A stretch of 41,824 bases of DNA from an uncultured beta proteobacterium (GCA_903914175.1 CAIWNX010000151.1:1-41824), one strand, 5' to 3'. Shown: positions 7,776 through 16,479, numbered from the stretch's first letter. Notes: a model not told the origin generated them from the letters alone. Made by a program: numbers and translations.

Positions 7776-8345
7776 ATGGATACGTTGCTCGAAGCCCTGG
7801 TCATCGCAACCGATGTCTGGGAAGACGCCATCGCGCAACTCAGCTGGCACCATGGTCTCGTCGTGCTGGCCTACTTTGGTGCGGCCTGGTTCTGCCTGGT
7901 CAACGCCCATATTTCCCGGCAGAACCGGCAGCCCCACGTGTTCTGGTACCTGGGTGCTGCCGTGCTGTGTCTGCTCGGCGTCAATACCGTGTTGCAGGCT
8001 GATTTGTTTGTCACACAGTTGTTGCGCGCCATCGCCAAACTGCAGGGCTGGTATGCGCAGCGCCGGGAACTGCAATACAGCGCGGTACTGCTGCTGGGAT
8101 TGATGGTCGTGCTCTCAATCAAAGGCTTGCGCTCGCGCTTGAGCGCGGACGATCTGCCCTCGGAACTGGTGGCCATGGGCCTGGCGGCCCTGCTGGCGCT
8201 GTTTGCCACGCGCATGGTCTCGGCGCACGGGACCGATCTGGTGCTCAACCTGCGCCTGGCGGGCGTCTCGGTGGGCCGACTGATCGAGTTCGCCGGCATC
8301 GGTTTGGTGATCCACGGCGCGAGGAACTGCCTGCGTTTGCATTGA
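7776..8345 (+). CDS. Multi-pass membrane protein of unknown function
   Basis: 189 residues with about five hydrophobic segments: near residues 25-45 (GLVVLAYFGAAWFCLV), 58-78 (FWYLGAAVLCLLGV), 98-115 (YSAVLLLGLMVVLSI), 130-150 and 162-180. No motif of a known enzyme or transporter was recognised. It follows the acyltransferase by 15 bases and is probably co-transcribed with it, so a role in polysaccharide assembly or cell-envelope sensing is possible. It ends 25 bases before the convergent lipoprotein gene. I do not recognise a family. Confidence 0.75.
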   Translation: MDTLLEALVIATDVWEDAIAQLSWHHGLVVLAYFGAAWFCLVNAHISRQNRQPHVFWYLGAAVLCLLGVNTVLQADLFVTQLLRAIAKLQGWYAQRRELQYSAVLLLGLMVVLSIKGLRSRLSADDLPSELVAMGLAALLALFATRMVSAHGTDLVLNLRLAGVSVGRLIEFAGIGLVIHGARNCLRLH

Positions 8346-8370
8346 GCGGGCAGGGACGCTGCGCACCGGC

Positions 8371-10326
8371 TCAACGGATGCTCAGGCTCGACAGGATGAA
8401 GCCCTGGTTTTCGGAGCGGGTCGTCAGGCGCAGGGTATTGAAGCCCTGCTTCAAGGGCACGCTAATGGGCGCGTTGTCAGTCGGATTGCCCCAACCAGTC
8501 TTGACCAATTCGAAAGACGGCATCACCACTTTGGCATTTACGGCCACCTCAAGCGCATTGCCCGACTGCCGCGCCTCGGCGCGAATCACCAGGGCGTAAT
8601 CGCCGCTGGCCGGCGCCTGCACCAGGTAGTCCAGCCCCGCGCCCGGATGCAGGTGGCGCACGCGCGAGACCGACGCTGCCGAATACGGCGCGGGGTTGCC
8701 GACAAAGGCCAGCGCATCAAAGCTGCCCGGGATTTGATTGCGCCCGCTGGCACTGGGTGGCGGCGCAGCCAGCACCGTGTCCATGCAGCGAATCTTGGAT
8801 GTAGCTGGCAGACTCAGATCGGTTGTGAGTTCCCAGGCGCCGTAGCGCGTGTCCCAGTTGCCGGCGCCGGCCATGAACCACATCAGCATGTCGCCGCCCT
8901 GCTGGTACCAGCGCCTCAGGTGGTCAACGCACAGATCATGCATGCGCGGATCGAGGTTGGCGGCCTTCTTGGCTGCCAGGCTGCCCGGCCCAAAAGTGGC
9001 GGGGCCACCTTCGTAGGCCAGAAACTTCAGGCCATACCAACTGGCCAGCGCCAGATCGGCTTCCAGCAAGGGGACGATGGAGGCTCGCTTGATCGACGTG
9101 TCCATGGCCTGTAGCACTTGCTCGGTGCTCAGGCCGTCCACCGTCTGCTGCTCGCCCAGGTCAAAGTAGGGTGCGCCGGCGATGGCATAAAAATAGCGCG
9201 ACGGTGAGCCGTAGACGGCGTCGATGAAATCCAGACCGTACTTGGCCGACATGTACTGCACGACCTGAAAACCGAGCACCGGCCGAATCGTGCTGAACAT
9301 GGCGCCTTCGCCGTAGACGCTGCGAAAGATGTCGCTGAATTCCTTGAGCCGCAGGGCGACACGCCGAACCGCCAGCAGCGCCGCTGTGGTCTTTCCGTCA
9401 TAGGCCAGCACCGAGGCAGGGTTGGCCTGCACCTGCGCGATCGCCATGGCACGGTTGGTGTTGTACTGCTCGAAACCACCGTTCCAGATTTCGTTGCTGT
9501 ATTCGACGTAGACCTTGGCGTCGGCGTTTAGCGTCTGCTTGAGCAGCCGGGCCAGTTGCAGCACATAGTCGTCATCAGCCGCGATCGGGATGTTGATCCA
9601 GATGTCGTGCCCGTTCTGGTTCGCCAGCGCGATGACGTGCTCCCAGGGCACGCCTGAGCGGGAGGCGAAGTGGGTCGTCTGCGGCGCGACGCGGCTCTGC
9701 CAGGTGCTGACCGGGTTGTTGTTGGTTCGCAGCCACTCCATGAACCGCAGGGTCTTGAAGCGCTTGATGTGCTCCAGAAAGACGCTGGTGAACAGGGGCG
9801 CATTGTCGGCGTCGTAGCCGGGGCGAATCAGTTGCACGTTCTTGATGCCGGGGCCGGTCTCGGTAAAGGCCAGCATCAACTGGTCTTCATTGGCCGGCAT
9901 AAGCACTTGCGCGCTGCTGCGCTTGCGGCTGGCGTCGTAGCGCAGTTCGATGACCTTGGCGCTGGAGGCCACCGCCGCCACCTTGGCCTGGCCCTCAAAC
10001 GACAGACTGTAGCTGCCGGCGTTGCCGGCGTACTTGCTGGCGCCCACCAGCAACACCACACCAAAATCACCGACCGGCCAGCCGTCACTGCCCAGCACCT
10101 CAGCTTCATCCCAGGGTGTCTTGGCCGATCCGAATTTGCGCGCCTGGTACATCAGGTCCACATAAACCGGGGTAAACGACCAGTCTGTGATGCGCTGCAG
10201 GTTGGCACCCAGATGCGAGGGCGCTCCCACGCGCGCCGCAGAGGTCAGCGGCGCTGCCCCGCCGCCACAGGACAGCAGCAGCAATGTTGCAGCCAGGAGC
10301 AGGAGGCGGTTCATCGGCTGTGGCAT
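8371..10326 (-). CDS. Lipoprotein with clan-A glycoside-hydrolase-like domain and C-terminal carbohydrate-binding-like domain
   Basis: 651 residues. The N-terminus is a lipoprotein signal, MNRLLLLAATLLLLSC, from an internal ATG at 10314; an ATG four codons earlier sets the listed end. The body contains VYVEYSNEIWN, in which Glu 279 of the NE pair fits a clan-A acid/base, and KFLAYEGGP, in which Glu 439 fits the nucleophile. The last ~110 residues are a beta-rich module (GDYALVIRAEARQSG...GFNTLRLTTRSENQG) resembling CBM6/35-type domains. It is probably anchored in the outer membrane and acts on, or binds, the polysaccharide made by this locus. Similar proteins are often called cellulose-binding. 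It is transcribed divergently from the FkbH-ACP-TE gene with 173 bp between them. Catalysis is inferred from the two Glu motifs, not proven. Confidence 0.7.
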   Translation of the reverse strand: MPQPMNRLLLLAATLLLLSCGGGAAPLTSAARVGAPSHLGANLQRITDWSFTPVYVDLMYQARKFGSAKTPWDEAEVLGSDGWPVGDFGVVLLVGASKYAGNAGSYSLSFEGQAKVAAVASSAKVIELRYDASRKRSSAQVLMPANEDQLMLAFTETGPGIKNVQLIRPGYDADNAPLFTSVFLEHIKRFKTLRFMEWLRTNNNPVSTWQSRVAPQTTHFASRSGVPWEHVIALANQNGHDIWINIPIAADDDYVLQLARLLKQTLNADAKVYVEYSNEIWNGGFEQYNTNRAMAIAQVQANPASVLAYDGKTTAALLAVRRVALRLKEFSDIFRSVYGEGAMFSTIRPVLGFQVVQYMSAKYGLDFIDAVYGSPSRYFYAIAGAPYFDLGEQQTVDGLSTEQVLQAMDTSIKRASIVPLLEADLALASWYGLKFLAYEGGPATFGPGSLAAKKAANLDPRMHDLCVDHLRRWYQQGGDMLMWFMAGAGNWDTRYGAWELTTDLSLPATSKIRCMDTVLAAPPPSASGRNQIPGSFDALAFVGNPAPYSAASVSRVRHLHPGAGLDYLVQAPASGDYALVIRAEARQSGNALEVAVNAKVVMPSFELVKTGWGNPTDNAPISVPLKQGFNTLRLTTRSENQGFILSSLSIR

Positions 10327-10411
10327 GGCGTTCTATCGGATGTTGTGCGTTGTGCTGCGGGCCGGCGCCGATTCTACGCAGCCAGCGTGCAATCGTCACA
10401 GGGCGGCCCAG

Positions 10412-10436
10412 TTCACACTTTGGCGATGATTTTTCC
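10412..10436 (+). promoter_or_regulatory. Candidate regulator site A (TTCACAC ... TTTTCC) before the FkbH-ACP-TE gene
   Basis: TTCACAC at 10412-10418 is followed by TTTTCC at 10431-10436, in the intergenic region 64-88 bases before ATG 10500. The 11-mer AGTTCACACTT is identical to the one before the wza-like gene, and both sites are followed by CTAGCAT. The second CACA half-site is poorly kept here. See the matching sites near 29600, 31500 and 35330. Confidence 0.4.
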
Positions 10437-10499
10437 ACTGTGCTGCCCTAGCATGCAAGCCATGAAATCATTCCAATCGACACTGCTCAGGGTCCAGCC

Positions 10500-13418
10500 A
10501 TGATCGTCGTCAGCGCCACTTTTGTCGCCGAGCCGCTGGCACGCCCGCTGGCCTTCTTGCTCGAAGAGCTGGGGCTGGCGCAGGCCATTGAATTCGCGCC
10601 CTACCACCAAGTATTTCAGGAACTGCTGAGCCCGGGCAGCGCCTTTGCGCGCAACCGCGGCGGCATCAATATCGCGCTGGTCCGTTTGGAAGACTATGTG
10701 CGGGAGGGCGGTGCCGACGCCTGTCAAGCCGTGGCCCGAATTGCTGACGAACTCGGCGCCGCGTTGCAGCGCTTTGTCAGCGGCGCCAGCGCCGAGTTGC
10801 TGCTGTGCCTGCTGGCGCCCTCGCCAACCGTGCCGGCTGAGCTTGCACGTGCGATAGCTGCCGCCAACGCCGCGCTGCAGGCGCGTCTGGCCGGACAAGC
10901 CAGTATTGTTCTTCTGACGCAAGACGAGATCGAACGCGTGGCCGGCGCCGAGCGCTTTGATGCGCAGCGCGACGCGCTGGCGCACATTCCGTTTTCCGAC
11001 AGCCACTTTGCCAGCCTGGCGCTGGCGCTGGCGCGTCGCATTCACGCCCTGCGCACCGCAGCAGCCAAGGTGCTGGTGCTCGACTGCGACAACACCTTGT
11101 GGCGCGGCGTGGTGGGCGAGGACGGCGTTGCCGGCATCAGCTTGAGCGCGCCCTATCTGGCCTTGCAGGAATTCGCGCTGGCGCAGCAGCGCAAGGGCGT
11201 GCTGCTGTGTCTGGCGAGCAAGAACAGCGAGGCCGATGTGCTCGATGTGCTGGCGCAGCGCAGCGAGATGCGTCTGCGCTCGACGGATGTGGTGGCGCAC
11301 CGCATCAATTGGTTGCCCAAGGCGGGCAATCTGCGCTCACTGGCCGCCGAATTGAACCTGGGTCTGGACTCGTTTGTCTTCATGGACGACAACCCGCTGG
11401 AGTGCGCCCAGATGCGCGCCGAATTGCCCGAGATGGTGACGCTGCAGGTTCCCGCTGAGGACGCGATTGCGCAGTGGCTTGATCACGTCTGGAACTTTGA
11501 CAAATTGGCGACTACTGACGAGGACGCCAAACGCACGCAGATGTACCGCGAAAATGCGGCACGCCGCACGCTGGAATCGGGTGCCAGCGACATCGGTGAA
11601 TTTCTGGCCGCGCTGGACTTGCAGATCGATATCGCCGCGCCGTCCGATGACGAATGGGAGCGCATCGCGCAGTTGACGCAGCGCACCAACCAGTTCAACT
11701 GCAGCACACGTCGACGCTCGGTGGCCGAACTCAAGGCCTTGCAGGCGCAGGGCGCGCAGCTGCTGCGGGTTCGGGTGCGGGACCGTTTTGGCGACTACGG
11801 CCTGGTCGGCGTCATGATCGCGCAAGCGCGTGGCACCGCGCTGGGCGTTGACAGCTTCATGCTGAGCTGCCGCGTGCTGGGACGTGGTGTTGAACACGCC
11901 ATGCTGCGCCACCTGGGCGAGCGCGCCAGCGCACTCGGACTGGCCTGCGTCGATCTGGAACTCATCAGCAGCGCACGCAACGAGCCAGCACGCGCGTTTG
12001 CCGACAGCGTTGCATCCGTCTGGGCACAGCCCGATGCGGATGGCTGCCACTACGCGATACCGCTGGCGCAGGCGCTGGCAATTGCGTACCAACCCGGCCA
12101 CGACCCCGAAGCGGTGACACAAGCGCGCCTGGGCGACGAAAGAAAAGTCAGCACGACCACCAACACCAGCGCCGGCACACCGGAGCGTTCGCAACGTTAC
12201 ACGCGCTTGAGCACAGTTCTGGTATCAGGCCAGGCCTTGCTGCGTGAAATCGATCGAATAGGGCGACTGCCCCGTGCCCTGCGCACCCCCGCCAGTGCCG
12301 CCACTTCGACCCTCGAATTGCGCCTGAAGGAACTCTGGGAGGAGGTGCTGGGCATCGACGGCCTGGGCGTTGAGGATGATTACTTCGCACTCGGCGGCAC
12401 CTCGCTGCAGTCGGTCAAACTGTTCGCACAAATCGAACAACGCTTTGACGTGCCACTGCGCCTGACCACGATCCTGGCCGCATCCACCGTGCGCGCGCTG
12501 GCGGCACTGATCGACCCGCATGCCGCCATGGCACGCAGCAGCGTGGTGGCGCTGCGCATGGGCGACAAAGGCAATCTTTTTCTGGTCCACGATGGTCTGG
12601 GTGAAACCCTGCTTTACGTGAATCTGGCGCGACGCCTGCCAACGCATCTGTCGGTCTTCGGTATCGAACCCCGCCGCTTGCCCGGCGTCGCTCTGGCGCA
12701 CGCCAGCATGGAAGACATGGCGGCCTATTACGTCGAGCAAATGCGCTCGGTCCAGCCGCGGGGTCCGTATCGGCTGGGCGGTATGTGTGCCGGTGGCGTG
12801 ATCGCTTACGCCATGGCAGCGCATCTGCGCGCGCTGGGCGAGCAGGTTGAAGTGGTAACGATTCTGGACGGCGCCACACCGCAAGCCGCCCAGCGCAGCG
12901 GCCGGATTGCCGCACAGCGTCTGGGGCGCGTGCGCGCGCTGCTCGGAGGTGCTGGTGCGCGCGGCATGTCGGCGCTGGCACTGGCCGTGTTGCGCAAAGT
13001 CGGCAACGCGCTGCATTACGAGTCGCGTGCCTGGCTCGCGCGCCAATCGGTGCAGTGGCGCTTTCGCCTGATGCAAAGTGTGCTGCGCCGTGGTCGCCCT
13101 TGGCCGGCCTGGCTGCCGGCTTTGAGCGTGGCGCAAATCTACTACGAGCTTGATGCGCGCTACCAGCCGCCGGCGCTGACCGATGTGCCGGTGCTGTTGC
13201 TGCGCGCCACGCAGGGCGAGGACGCCGACACGCCTTACAAGGCCATTTACCGCGACGACGATTTTGGCTGGGCGCGGGTGGCGGGCATGCTCACGCTGGC
13301 CGATGTTGCCGGCGGACACGCCAGCATGCTGCAGGACCATCACGTTGATTCACTCGCTGCCGTGCTGCTGGCGCAGTTGCCGAACTGGTCCGATCTACCC
13401 AAGGGGGGCATGGTATGA
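10500..13418 (+). CDS. FkbH-type HAD enzyme fused to acyl carrier protein and thioesterase
   Basis: 972 residues in three parts. Residues 1-520 are FkbH-like (HAD-IIIC): LVLDCDNTLWRGVVGEDG holds the DxDxT catalytic motif (about residue 190), FVFMDDNPLE is the third motif, and a GNAT-like segment covers about 370-515. Residues ~600-670 are a carrier protein, with Ser 635 in LGGTSLQSV as the phosphopantetheine site. Residues ~685-965 are an alpha/beta-hydrolase thioesterase, with GGMCAGG placing Cys 763 where Ser is usual, Asp 790 (ILDGATP) and His 940 (GGHASML). FkbH proteins take a glyceryl unit from 1,3-bisphosphoglycerate onto a carrier protein. Loading the fused ACP and releasing or transferring the acid through the TE is inferred. 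It overlaps the GT2 gene by ATGA, and a PPTase lies two genes on. Confidence 0.88.
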   Translation: MIVVSATFVAEPLARPLAFLLEELGLAQAIEFAPYHQVFQELLSPGSAFARNRGGINIALVRLEDYVREGGADACQAVARIADELGAALQRFVSGASAELLLCLLAPSPTVPAELARAIAAANAALQARLAGQASIVLLTQDEIERVAGAERFDAQRDALAHIPFSDSHFASLALALARRIHALRTAAAKVLVLDCDNTLWRGVVGEDGVAGISLSAPYLALQEFALAQQRKGVLLCLASKNSEADVLDVLAQRSEMRLRSTDVVAHRINWLPKAGNLRSLAAELNLGLDSFVFMDDNPLECAQMRAELPEMVTLQVPAEDAIAQWLDHVWNFDKLATTDEDAKRTQMYRENAARRTLESGASDIGEFLAALDLQIDIAAPSDDEWERIAQLTQRTNQFNCSTRRRSVAELKALQAQGAQLLRVRVRDRFGDYGLVGVMIAQARGTALGVDSFMLSCRVLGRGVEHAMLRHLGERASALGLACVDLELISSARNEPARAFADSVASVWAQPDADGCHYAIPLAQALAIAYQPGHDPEAVTQARLGDERKVSTTTNTSAGTPERSQRYTRLSTVLVSGQALLREIDRIGRLPRALRTPASAATSTLELRLKELWEEVLGIDGLGVEDDYFALGGTSLQSVKLFAQIEQRFDVPLRLTTILAASTVRALAALIDPHAAMARSSVVALRMGDKGNLFLVHDGLGETLLYVNLARRLPTHLSVFGIEPRRLPGVALAHASMEDMAAYYVEQMRSVQPRGPYRLGGMCAGGVIAYAMAAHLRALGEQVEVVTILDGATPQAAQRSGRIAAQRLGRVRALLGGAGARGMSALALAVLRKVGNALHYESRAWLARQSVQWRFRLMQSVLRRGRPWPAWLPALSVAQIYYELDARYQPPALTDVPVLLLRATQGEDADTPYKAIYRDDDFGWARVAGMLTLADVAGGHASMLQDHHVDSLAAVLLAQLPNWSDLPKGGMV

Positions 13419-14437
13419 GAGACACTCTTCATGCAAGCGCCGTGCGCCGAGTTGCGGTGGTGATCGTGAGCTATCGCTGTGCTGCCCTGACGGTCGATTG
13501 CCTGCGTTCATTGCAGACGGAAAGCGCGCATCCGGGCATTGCGCTCGGCGTAGTGGTGGTCGATAACGCATCCGGCGACCACGCCGAAATTGCTGCCGCC
13601 ATCGCGCGCGAGGGTTGGAGCAGTTGGGTGGAACTGGTCGAGGCGCCGCGCAACGGCGGCTTTGCCTACGGCAACAACCTGGGCTTCGCCCATGCCGCGC
13701 GCCGGTTCGATCCGCACTACCTGCACGTTCTCAATCCCGACACGCGCGTCAAGCCGGGCGCGGTGCGCGAATTGCTTGACTTTCTGGAGAAGACACCGGC
13801 GGCCGGCATTGCCGGCAGCAGTTTCGAAAATGGTGACGGCAGCGACTGGCCGATCGCCTTTCGCTTCGGCTCAATGCTCAGCGAGCTGGAGTCGGGCCTG
13901 CGCATCGGACTGGTCTCACGCCTGCTGCAACGCTGGCGCGTGGCACGCGTCATGGAAAAAAAGACGCAGGCCGTTGACTGGTGCGCTGGCGCCTCGATGA
14001 TGCTGCGCCGCTCGCTGCTCCAGACCATTGGTGGTATGGACGAGCGTTTCTTCCTGTATTTCGAGGAGGCCGAGTTCTGCTGGCGCGCGCGGCGTGCCGG
14101 CTTTCAGACCTGGTATGTGCCGGCCAGCCGGGTCATCCACATCGCCGGTCAGAGCACCAAGTTGACCGAACGTAACGCAGCGCCGAAACGCCTGCCGGAC
14201 TACTGGTTCGAATCCCGACGGCGCTACTTTCATATGACGCTGGGCCTGGCGCAGGCCTGTCTGACCGACTTGCTGACGCTGGCCGGTGGCGCTCTTGGCG
14301 AACTCAAACTGACCCTGCAAGGCCGGCGCGACGAGATTGTTCCGCACTACCTTGCCGATGTCTGGCGCCATAGCGTCCTAAGGCCAAAAAACCGCGCGCT
14401 GGCAGCACCATTGACGCCGCGGCTGGGAACGGCCTGA
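13415..14437 (+). CDS. Glycosyltransferase family 2 (rhamnosyltransferase-like)
   Basis: 340 residues with a GT-A fold: VAVVIVSYRCAALTVDCLRS at the N-terminus, VVVDNASGD, RNGGFAYGNNLG, the DxD-like VLNPDTRVKPG, then VDWCAGASMMLRRSLL and the acidic acceptor/catalytic region DERFFLYFEEAEFCWRARRAG. This pattern matches the WbbL/RfbF-type rhamnosyltransferases, though donor specificity cannot be read from sequence. The start overlaps the FkbH-ACP-TE stop (ATGA), and the PPTase starts 3 bases after its stop, so the three form one coupled unit. It is likely to add a sugar to the lipid-linked repeat unit at the cytosolic face. Confidence 0.92.
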   Translation: MRDTLHASAVRRVAVVIVSYRCAALTVDCLRSLQTESAHPGIALGVVVVDNASGDHAEIAAAIAREGWSSWVELVEAPRNGGFAYGNNLGFAHAARRFDPHYLHVLNPDTRVKPGAVRELLDFLEKTPAAGIAGSSFENGDGSDWPIAFRFGSMLSELESGLRIGLVSRLLQRWRVARVMEKKTQAVDWCAGASMMLRRSLLQTIGGMDERFFLYFEEAEFCWRARRAGFQTWYVPASRVIHIAGQSTKLTERNAAPKRLPDYWFESRRRYFHMTLGLAQACLTDLLTLAGGALGELKLTLQGRRDEIVPHYLADVWRHSVLRPKNRALAAPLTPRLGTA

Positions 14438-14440
14438 GCC

Positions 14441-15121
14441 GTGGACCTCAGCGCCGCGCTCTTGCTGCAACTCGGGTTGCCCGCCTTCCTGTCCATCAGC
14501 AGTGGGGCTTTGTTGGTGAACACCCCCGCGCTGCACGCGGCCGAACTGGCAGCGACGGCAGCGATGGCACCGCGGCGTCTGGCCGAGTTCGCGCAAGGGC
14601 GCTGGCATGCACGCAAGGCCTTGGCGCAATTCGGTGTCCTTGATGCCTGCCTGCCGATGGCAACGGATCGCGCACCGATTTGGCCGCAGGGGTTTGTTGG
14701 CAGCATCAGCCATGTGCCGCATGACCCGCAAACTGATCAGGCTGGATGGGTGATCGCGGTGGCGGCGCGCGCCAGTGATTGCGCTGGACTTGGCGTTGAC
14801 ATCGAACGCATTGCGCGCTTGCTGCCCGAACATTGGGGCTTATTTCTGAGCGCGCGTGAAATGGCATGGCTGATCGGGCGTCCGCTAGCGCAGCGCAACA
14901 CCCTGGCGCACAGCATCTGGAGCGCCAAGGAGGCGGCCATGAAGGCCGTGCGCCAGGCGCTCGATCCGCAGGATGTTGAAATTGAGATCGACACTGATGC
15001 GCGAACGTTTGTGGCCATCTGCCGCTACCCCGACAGCGCCCGTGGCCGGATCGATATCCGCCTCAGCGGCAGGCTCGCCAGTGCGCCCGGCTGGGTCGCG
15101 GCCCTGGCAATCCTGAGTTAA
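14441..15121 (+). CDS. 4'-phosphopantetheinyl transferase (Sfp/EntD type)
   Basis: 226 residues. Family motifs are clear: RRLAEFAQGRWHARKAL, GSISH, LGVDIE (Asp and Glu bind Mg) and WSAKEAAMKA. The enzyme moves phosphopantetheine from CoA to the active Ser of a carrier protein. The only carrier-protein domain in the window is in the FkbH-ACP-TE protein two genes upstream, so that is the expected substrate. The start is GTG 14441, three bases after the GT2 stop. A PPTase inside an exopolysaccharide locus is unusual and supports the view that the carrier-protein unit works on site. Confidence 0.92.
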   Translation: MDLSAALLLQLGLPAFLSISSGALLVNTPALHAAELAATAAMAPRRLAEFAQGRWHARKALAQFGVLDACLPMATDRAPIWPQGFVGSISHVPHDPQTDQAGWVIAVAARASDCAGLGVDIERIARLLPEHWGLFLSAREMAWLIGRPLAQRNTLAHSIWSAKEAAMKAVRQALDPQDVEIEIDTDARTFVAICRYPDSARGRIDIRLSGRLASAPGWVAALAILS

Positions 15122-15137
15122 TCATGGCGTCCCGAAT

Positions 15138-15218
15138 GTCATTGCGGGCTTGACCCGTAACCCATGGTGCGCGTGGCATCGTCGAAAGGCATGGATCCCG
15201 GATCGAGTCCGGGATGAC
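15138..15218. repeat. Paired inverted 26-bp repeat (BIME-like), copy 2
   Basis: Units at 15138-15163 and 15193-15218 are inverted relative to each other with a 29-bp spacer, the same design as at 2185-2253. The element lies between the convergent PPTase and glycosyltransferase genes, where it could act as a bidirectional transcript end. No separate U-rich terminator is seen here. Confidence 0.8.
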
Positions 15219-15245
15219 AGGTGCAGGGCCGGGACAACAAGCCAG

Positions 15246-16430
15246 TCAGGACACACGCCCGAGTTGCTGCAGTGAATAGGCTTTGAGCGCCGCGATGTCG
15301 GCGTCGCTTCCGGCGAGCCAGCGCGTCAACAATTCACCGCTCTTCAATGGGACCTGAATCGACTCCCAGGCCGCAGCGGAACGCTGCGACACGCGGCGAT
15401 AGACGGCCGGGTCCTGCAGCGATGCGATGGCTTGCGCCAGCGACGCGGGCTTTCCCTCGTCAAACATCAGCACACCATCCTGCTGGCCCAGCGCCGGCAC
15501 GAACATCGGGTGGCTTGAGACGATGAGCGGGCTGCGCGAGCACAAGCCCTCGTAGATCGCCATCGGCAGGCCTTCGGGGTAGCTGGCGCGGCTGGGCACC
15601 ACCACGGCGTCGTGCGCGCGCATCAGGCGCTGCACATCGTCGTTGGCGACACGGCCCAAGAATGCAACGTACTCGGCGATGCCCAGCGCCTGCGCGCGCT
15701 GTTGCATCGCCTCAACCGCGCCGCTTCCGGCCAGGCTTACGCGCACCGGCAGCCCGCGCGCACGCAGCAGCGCCACGGCGTCGATGAGATCGCCGACACC
15801 CTTGGATTCAAGAATTGTTCCGACGTAAAAAAGCGAAATGCCGCGCGCCGGATCGGGCGCCTCTTTCGGGCTGTTGGCCGCGGGGCTGGCGTGTGACGGC
15901 CAGTCCCAGGCCAGTACCTTGCCCGGCGCGACGCCGATGCGCAGCAGATTGCGCGCGGCCGGAAAGTTGTGATTGGTGACGACTTCAATCTTGGGCAAAT
16001 TCAGAACGCGACCCAGCAGCTTTTCGGTCAGACGACCGCGCAGCGAGGTGCTGGAGAAACTGTCGGCGAAATTGGGCAGCACGCGTTTGGCCCGCAGCAG
16101 CCCCCACAGCAGTGCCGAAATCAGGGGTGTGTTGACGATCAGGTGTGTAGGCCGGAGTTGCTCCAGCGTCTTGAGCAAGCCCAGCACATCGCGCCGCTCG
16201 GCCCAACCCAGGCCGATGGCGCGCACACCGTTGGGCAGCATGAGGTCATAGTGGGCTGGCGGCAGCGCAATCACCGTGACGCGCTGCGCCTGCGCCAGCT
16301 TGCCAACGAAATCAACCGAGTAGCGCTGCGCGGCATAGGTCTCGGGCCCACCACCAGCAAAGCGTTCGACCGCTTCGCGGTAGTCGCCGTACTGGATGAA
16401 TACCACGTGTGGTGAAGCTTTTGAAATCAT
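15246..16430 (-). CDS. Glycosyltransferase family 4 (GT-B)
   Basis: About 394 residues. The C-terminal Rossmann half is typical of family 4: GISLFYVGTILESKGVGDLIDA, a KxxG-like segment, and the nucleotide-sugar site VVVPSRASYPEGLPMAIYEGL with two Glu residues spaced as in the EX7E motif. The N-terminal acceptor half is more diverged. ATG 16430 is preferred to a TTG one codon earlier. It is followed on the same strand by nothing for 124 bp except the repeat element. Upstream is a GT25 gene with 49 bp between them, which holds a possible regulator half-site pair. The donor and linkage are unknown. Confidence 0.88.
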   Translation of the reverse strand: MISKASPHVVFIQYGDYREAVERFAGGGPETYAAQRYSVDFVGKLAQAQRVTVIALPPAHYDLMLPNGVRAIGLGWAERRDVLGLLKTLEQLRPTHLIVNTPLISALLWGLLRAKRVLPNFADSFSSTSLRGRLTEKLLGRVLNLPKIEVVTNHNFPAARNLLRIGVAPGKVLAWDWPSHASPAANSPKEAPDPARGISLFYVGTILESKGVGDLIDAVALLRARGLPVRVSLAGSGAVEAMQQRAQALGIAEYVAFLGRVANDDVQRLMRAHDAVVVPSRASYPEGLPMAIYEGLCSRSPLIVSSHPMFVPALGQQDGVLMFDEGKPASLAQAIASLQDPAVYRRVSQRSAAAWESIQVPLKSGELLTRWLAGSDADIAALKAYSLQQLGRVS

Positions 16431-16462
16431 CAAACCAGTCTAGCCCGGCCTGCGCTTCGAAT

Positions 16463-16477
16463 CGTGATCAAACTGTG
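16463..16477 (-). promoter_or_regulatory. Weak candidate regulator site F (CACA-N7-CACG)
   Basis: On the minus strand CACA and CACG occur exactly 11 bp apart, 33-47 bases before the glycosyltransferase start. It lacks the TTTTCC element seen at the better sites, so it could be chance. Confidence 0.2.
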
Positions 16478-16479
16478 TC

